DNA of 64,000 nt from Ilyomonas sp965199845. Its GTDB lineage: Bacteria; Bacteroidota; Bacteroidia; Chitinophagales; Chitinophagaceae. Within the stretch, counting starts at the first letter, position 1, and every line of letters starts with the position of its first letter. The stretch spans positions 372,001-436,000 of the forward strand of contig CBDATZ010000052.1 of the NCBI GenBank assembly GCA_965199845.1. Direction: 5' to 3'. Under the pieces are notes generated by a model that saw only the letters and a list, made by a program, of their open reading frames with translations, searched no databases and was not told where the DNA came from. Below are positions 59,779 through 64,000 of this stretch, one piece after another. The position numbers and the translations under genes are program-made.

Positions 59779-62154
59779 TTATTCCGTTCGTAAACTTTTT
59801 ACAGGATTTGCCAGAGCAGCTTTAATAGCTTTGATACTTACTGTAAGTAAAGCAATGGCAAACGTAATGAAAGCCGCGAGCGCAAAAATCCACCAGTATA
59901 AAGTTGTTTTATAAGCAAAGTTTTGCAGCCATTTATTCATTACATAATAACCGACTGGCAAGGCAATACAAGTTGCTATCAATACAGGTTTTAATAAGTC
60001 TTTTGATAATAAGATAACGATGCTTTGTACGGATGAACCCAGCACTTTGCGAACACCGATTTCTTTAAAACGTTTTGTTGCCGTGAAAGACGCAAGACCA
60101 AACAAACCCAAACACGCAACAAAAATAGCTAAGCCTGCAAACACCGTTAAAATAATTTGCTGGCGCAAATCTTTCCGGTATAACTCATTGAATTTTTCAT
60201 CGAGAAAACTATATTCTAACGGGTACATCGGCGCAACAGAAGTGTACTCTTTTTTTATTGCAGCAAGTCCCGGTTCAACATTGCCGGACTTTAGTTTTAT
60301 AAGTGCTACACGCCTGTCTTCACCTGGTGAAATAACAAGCGCATCCATGGTTTCTTTAAGCGATAAAAAGTTAAAATCTTTTACTACGCCTACAACGTTG
60401 CGGCGCGAATCATCACGCACTGTATTCTTTATCCATTTGCCAATGGCTTGCTGCGGCGTCCAGCCCAGTTTTTTGGCAGCGGTTTCATTTATCAATACAG
60501 CACTGGTGGTATCGGTTGAAAATTGCGGCGAAAAATCTCTGCCGGCAATAACGGTTAAACCTAATGTTTTTACAAATTCAAAATCAGCAAATTCGCTTCG
60601 CGACATCCATTTTTCGCTATGACCTTCCACATCAAAATTTTGCCCGTCAAAGAAGCCGCCAGGCTCACCAGACATTAACGATACTGAAGCTACATGGCTG
60701 TTGTTTTGCAATTCTTTTTTAAACAAAACTCTGTTGTTATAAAAGTCATTATTGTCTATAGGAATCACAACGGTTTGTTCCTGGTTATAACCCAATTGTT
60801 TGTTCTTTATATAGTGCATCTGGTTCATAATAACGATGGTTCCAAGAATCAGGAACACAGAAATACTAAACTGAATAACTACAAGTGCCTGCCTGAATGC
60901 AGAACCGCCTTTGCCCAATCGCAGCTTGCCTTTTAACGCTTGTATAGGAGAAAATGCAGACAGGAAAAAAGCCGGGTAACTGCCGGCTAAAAAGCCAACA
61001 ATAATAATAACACCAACCAGAAAAAGATAGATGGGCAAAGCATTCCACGAAACAGTTAGTGAATAACCAAGCACTTGATTGTACCATGGCATTAATATTT
61101 GTAACAAGATAACAGAAAGCAAACAGGATATAGTTGTAAGTAACAGCGACTCGCCGAGAAACTGCCATATTAATTGATTTTTTAGAGCGCCCAAAACTTT
61201 GCGTAAACCAACTTCTTTTGAACGTTCGACAGCGCGGATGGTTGAAAGATTCATGAAGTTGATACAGGCAATCAATAGTATTAATACAGCAATAGAAAGA
61301 AAGATATAGACAACGGTTTTATCGCCGTGTTTTACATTATCAAATACAGAAGCATCTTCAAAATAAATATCTCGTAACGGTGTGAGTGAAAGTGAAAAAT
61401 GATAACCATATTCCTGCATATCATGTCCCATATATTTATCCATAAACGGAACAAACTTTTTCTGAAGCTGCGCCACATCGGTATGTTCATTCAGCAATAC
61501 ATAAACAAACAAACTGTTGTTAATCCACACTTTAAAATTAGGATTGTTTGCAAAGTTTGAAATGGGAACAATGACATCAAAATCAAGATGCGAATTGGAA
61601 GGAACATTTTTAGCAATGCCGGTAACTTTCAGCTGAAGATTTTTATCCATTTCAACCACTTTTCCCATGGCATTGTCTATGCTTCCAAAATACTTTTTTG
61701 CCGTGGTTTCTGTTAATACAACGCTGTTTGGATTTTGTAATACAGAAGATACGTTGCCGCGCAATAAAGGAAATGAAAACAGGTCGAAAAAATCAGCATC
61801 TGTAAAGTACACTTTCTTCTCGTTGAAAGAACGTTTATCTATTACAAATAAATCGTTCGACGGACTTACACGAACGGCTTTTTTTATATCACTTCCAAAA
61901 TCGTTTAGCAAAGCCGGTGCATACGGTCCGGATAAATAAGGAACGGCTTGCTTCATGCTTTTTACACTTCGCATCACGCGGTAAATATTCTTTCCTTTCT
62001 GGTGAAAATTATCCATGCTGAATTCATTCATGATGAAAAGAAAAATCATCATGCAAACCGTAATGCCAATGGTTAATCCGAGAATGTTTATCAGCGAAAA
62101 CACTTTGTTTTTCATCAGGTTTCGCCAAGCGATTTTGAAATAATTTTTTATCAT
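59779..62154 (-). CDS. ABC transporter permease (MacB/FtsX type)
   Basis: A 791-residue permease with the duplicated Bacteroidota layout: an N-terminal helix (KIAWRNLMKNKVFSLINILG, LTIGITVCMMIFLFIM), a MacB periplasmic core domain (residues about 45-270), and three helices (VYIFLSIAVLILLIACINFM followed by NLSTIRAVERSKEVGLRKVL). A second periplasmic domain and a C-terminal FtsX domain follow (FAGLAIFVACLGLFGLASFT, ATKRFKEIGVRKVLGSSVQS). The R-KE-G-RKVLGA coupling motif appears twice. Such proteins pair with a MacB-like ATPase and transmit conformational change rather than form a pore; the ATPase gene is not in view. The next gene is a paralogue. Confidence 0.9.
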   Translation of the reverse strand: MIKNYFKIAWRNLMKNKVFSLINILGLTIGITVCMMIFLFIMNEFSMDNFHQKGKNIYRVMRSVKSMKQAVPYLSGPYAPALLNDFGSDIKKAVRVSPSNDLFVIDKRSFNEKKVYFTDADFFDLFSFPLLRGNVSSVLQNPNSVVLTETTAKKYFGSIDNAMGKVVEMDKNLQLKVTGIAKNVPSNSHLDFDVIVPISNFANNPNFKVWINNSLFVYVLLNEHTDVAQLQKKFVPFMDKYMGHDMQEYGYHFSLSLTPLRDIYFEDASVFDNVKHGDKTVVYIFLSIAVLILLIACINFMNLSTIRAVERSKEVGLRKVLGALKNQLIWQFLGESLLLTTISCLLSVILLQILMPWYNQVLGYSLTVSWNALPIYLFLVGVIIIVGFLAGSYPAFFLSAFSPIQALKGKLRLGKGGSAFRQALVVIQFSISVFLILGTIVIMNQMHYIKNKQLGYNQEQTVVIPIDNNDFYNNRVLFKKELQNNSHVASVSLMSGEPGGFFDGQNFDVEGHSEKWMSRSEFADFEFVKTLGLTVIAGRDFSPQFSTDTTSAVLINETAAKKLGWTPQQAIGKWIKNTVRDDSRRNVVGVVKDFNFLSLKETMDALVISPGEDRRVALIKLKSGNVEPGLAAIKKEYTSVAPMYPLEYSFLDEKFNELYRKDLRQQIILTVFAGLAIFVACLGLFGLASFTATKRFKEIGVRKVLGSSVQSIVILLSKDLLKPVLIATCIALPVGYYVMNKWLQNFAYKTTLYWWIFALAAFITFAIALLTVSIKAIKAALANPVKSLRTE

Positions 62155-62227
62155 AGTTCTGATTTATGATTTGTGATTTATAATTTATGATTTACGTTCA
62201 CTATTCTCTATTTACAACTCACTTCCA

Positions 62228-64000
62228 TCACTCTGTTCTTAAGCTCTTTACAGGATTGGCAACAGCCGCTTTAATTGCCTGGATGCTTACCGTAACAAAA
62301 GCGATAATGGCTGATATACATCCGGCTATTACAAACACCCACAACGAAATATTAACGCGGTATGAATAAGAAGAAAGCCATTTGTTCATCACAATCCATG
62401 CAACCGGCGATGCAATGACAAACGATATAAGAACAAGCTTTAAGAAGTCTTTTGATAATAGGGTGATAATGCCCTGCACGCTGGCGCCAAGTACCTTGCG
62501 AATTCCAATCTCTTTAATGCGAGTTTCGGCTACATAAGTTGCCAATCCTAACAAACCAAGACAGGAAATAAAAATGGTAAGACCGGCAAATAAAGCAGCG
62601 AGTGTGCCGGTTTGTTTCTCGTCTTTAAATTTCAAATCGTATTCATGATCGTAATAGCGAATGTTGAAAGGATATTGCGGATTGTATTGCTTATATACAG
62701 CTTCCGCTTTTTGAAGGCTTGCTGCGATAGAAGGATTCGGATTTAATTTAAAGTTGATGATTTGATAGCCAAATATCGGCCCAACAATAATCATTTGCTG
62801 AACCGGCTCGTAAGGTGTTCCTAAAATAAAATCTTTCACTACGCCGACTACATGAATCTGATCGTTTCCGGCTCGTATGGTTTGCCCTACGGGATTTTTT
62901 AACCGCATTATTTTAACCGCTGCTTCGTTAAGCAAACAAGCATTTGAATCTGTTTTGTAGGTATTCATATCAAGACCTCGTCCCTGCAGAATTTTGATAC
63001 CGATTGCCTTGGCAAAATCATTGTCGGCACTGTACATATTAAAGTCAATTTTCTTATCATCTTCTGTACTTCCCTGCCACGAAAATCCCCAGCTATCACC
63101 CCAGCTTTCCGTCATCGGTGCACTGGTTTGCGCCACGGCTGTAGCTGCGCCACTTTGTAGCAAGCCATCTTTTATCAGTTCATAATTTTTATGCGCATCG
63201 CCAAACTCAATAATAAAAGCAAGATTGTTTCTTGAGTAACCCGCATCTCTGTTTTGCGCGTAGTTTATCTGGTTCTCGACAATGATGGTACAGATAATTA
63301 GCGTAATGGCAAACGTAAACTGCAATACAACCAATATTTTTCTTGGCGTTACAACAGAGTTGGACAATTTAAAAGTTCCTTTTAAAACCTTTATTGGTTT
63401 GAAAGAGGATAAATAAAACGCAGGATATATTCCCGCAAGCAAGCCCGTAAACAAAACAAAAAGAACAGCAAATAACCAGTAGCTGGAATTATGAAAATCA
63501 ATAAAAAGCTTGCCGCCTATTAATTGGTTATAAGCCGGTAAAACAAGTTGTACAACTATCACGGCAAGTACGCCCGCAATAGCAGCCAGACTTATGCTTT
63601 CTGCTATAAACTGCGCTACCAGAGATTTCTTTTGTGCACCTACAACTTTACGAATGCCTACTTCCTTGCCGCGCTTTTCGCTTCGCGCAGTTGACAGGTT
63701 CATAAAATTTATACAGGCAATAATCAATATCAAACCTGCGATGATGGCGAATAATTTTATCTTTTCAATTCTTCCGCCCGTATAATAACCATTCTCTTCT
63801 TTATCGTACAGCCACCTGTCTTTCAATGCCTGCGTAAACACTTGCGTGGTTATTTTATCGCCGTCTTTTGTATGATTAATGGTGATGTTTTTAATCTTTG
63901 CATCTAACGCGGCCTGCGAGGTGCCGGGCTTTACTAAAAGATACGTATAGATGTTGTTATTGCCCCAATTGCCATCGTCAATCCGGTTTACCTTTTTTGA
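62228..64000 (-). CDS. ABC transporter permease (MacB/FtsX type), 5' end beyond the right edge
   Basis: The reverse-strand frame is open to the last base of the window, so the N-terminus is missing (591 codons seen). The visible part runs from the first periplasmic domain (DDGNWGNNNIYTYLLVKPG) through IKLFAIIAGLILIIACINFM with NLSTARSEKRGKEVGIRKVV, a second MacB core domain, and a C-terminal FtsX part (FAGLTIFISCLGLLGLATYV, ETRIKEIGIRKVLGASVQGI). It ends AVANPVKSLRTE, almost the same as ALANPVKSLRTE of the gene 73 bp downstream. The pair is a tandem duplication, probably one operon. Confidence 0.9.
   Translation of the reverse strand, partial: SKKVNRIDDGNWGNNNIYTYLLVKPGTSQAALDAKIKNITINHTKDGDKITTQVFTQALKDRWLYDKEENGYYTGGRIEKIKLFAIIAGLILIIACINFMNLSTARSEKRGKEVGIRKVVGAQKKSLVAQFIAESISLAAIAGVLAVIVVQLVLPAYNQLIGGKLFIDFHNSSYWLFAVLFVLFTGLLAGIYPAFYLSSFKPIKVLKGTFKLSNSVVTPRKILVVLQFTFAITLIICTIIVENQINYAQNRDAGYSRNNLAFIIEFGDAHKNYELIKDGLLQSGAATAVAQTSAPMTESWGDSWGFSWQGSTEDDKKIDFNMYSADNDFAKAIGIKILQGRGLDMNTYKTDSNACLLNEAAVKIMRLKNPVGQTIRAGNDQIHVVGVVKDFILGTPYEPVQQMIIVGPIFGYQIINFKLNPNPSIAASLQKAEAVYKQYNPQYPFNIRYYDHEYDLKFKDEKQTGTLAALFAGLTIFISCLGLLGLATYVAETRIKEIGIRKVLGASVQGIITLLSKDFLKLVLISFVIASPVAWIVMNKWLSSYSYRVNISLWVFVIAGCISAIIAFVTVSIQAIKAAVANPVKSLRTE

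Noticed and set aside
60020..60622. A 200-codon forward frame inside the ABC permease gene
   Set aside because: Antisense to conserved FtsX sequence; no domain features.

Overview
The window looks like chromosomal DNA of a Bacteroidota member, most likely family Chitinophagaceae. It is A+T rich (roughly 60% by eye). Purine-rich Shine-Dalgarno sites are scarce, and many genes carry the Bacteroidota -7 promoter element TAnnTTTG. Gene content fits: a DUF6728 small protein, a GH3-like acyl-adenylase, a fused alpha/beta 2-oxoacid dehydrogenase E1, a split methionine synthase, CarboxypepD_reg-like and type IX sorting-domain-like proteins, and long MacB/FtsX-type permeases. The family assignment is inference from gene content; there is no rRNA here to confirm it. 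I found no tRNA, rRNA or CRISPR array.

Layout. 0-10 kb is an accessory surface-glycan region: GT2 and GT4 glycosyltransferases, a polysaccharide-deacetylase-like gene, WecB and a second GT4. A restriction-modification cassette is inserted in it (XRE regulator plus a single-chain nuclease/methylase/specificity protein). Several genes here are broken by one-base indels, mostly in homopolymers. 10-17 kb holds envelope and C1 genes (ricin-fold protein, RlpA, GcvT, LpxH, LptB, MetF), interrupted by a complete IS982-type element with a 7-bp target duplication. 17-34 kb holds an apparently domesticated IS3-like transposase, RsmE, an L,D-transpeptidase, a small ABC exporter, PrpB/PrpC, a large glucosidase-like protein, ManC, KdsD, RecQ and a frameshifted ExbD. 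34-47 kb holds a chromate transporter, NadD, FeoA, YbeY, MnmG, NadA, an FKBP lipoprotein, a nucleotidyltransferase, a PLP enzyme, a frameshifted GH3 protein and a response regulator. 47-64 kb holds a sulfite-oxidase-type molybdoenzyme with its cytochrome b, PheS, an SDR, a HAD phosphatase, the E1 fusion, RecR, the two MetH halves separated by a GxxExxY nuclease gene, and two MacB/FtsX permeases, the last running off the right edge.

The most important non-coding signal is the 394-bp gap between nadA and the FKBP gene (40757-41150). It holds three exact DnaA boxes (TTATNCACA) and several near matches. One near match is followed directly by CCCG, a DnaA-trio-like TAATAGTAATAG tract and an A+T-rich stretch, the order described for bacterial origin unwinding elements. 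I propose it as a candidate chromosomal oriC, with mnmG (gidA) about 2 kb away. Other notable signals are: a PD-(D/E)XK GxxExxY gene whose ends lie inside inverted CACAGAG repeats between the metH halves; two other roughly 115-bp inverted-repeat elements; tandem heptamer repeats (TCTTGNN/CAAGANN between genes, CTGTCGA inside pheS); and at least six genes whose -7 box lies only 4-7 nt from the start codon, which predicts leaderless mRNAs.
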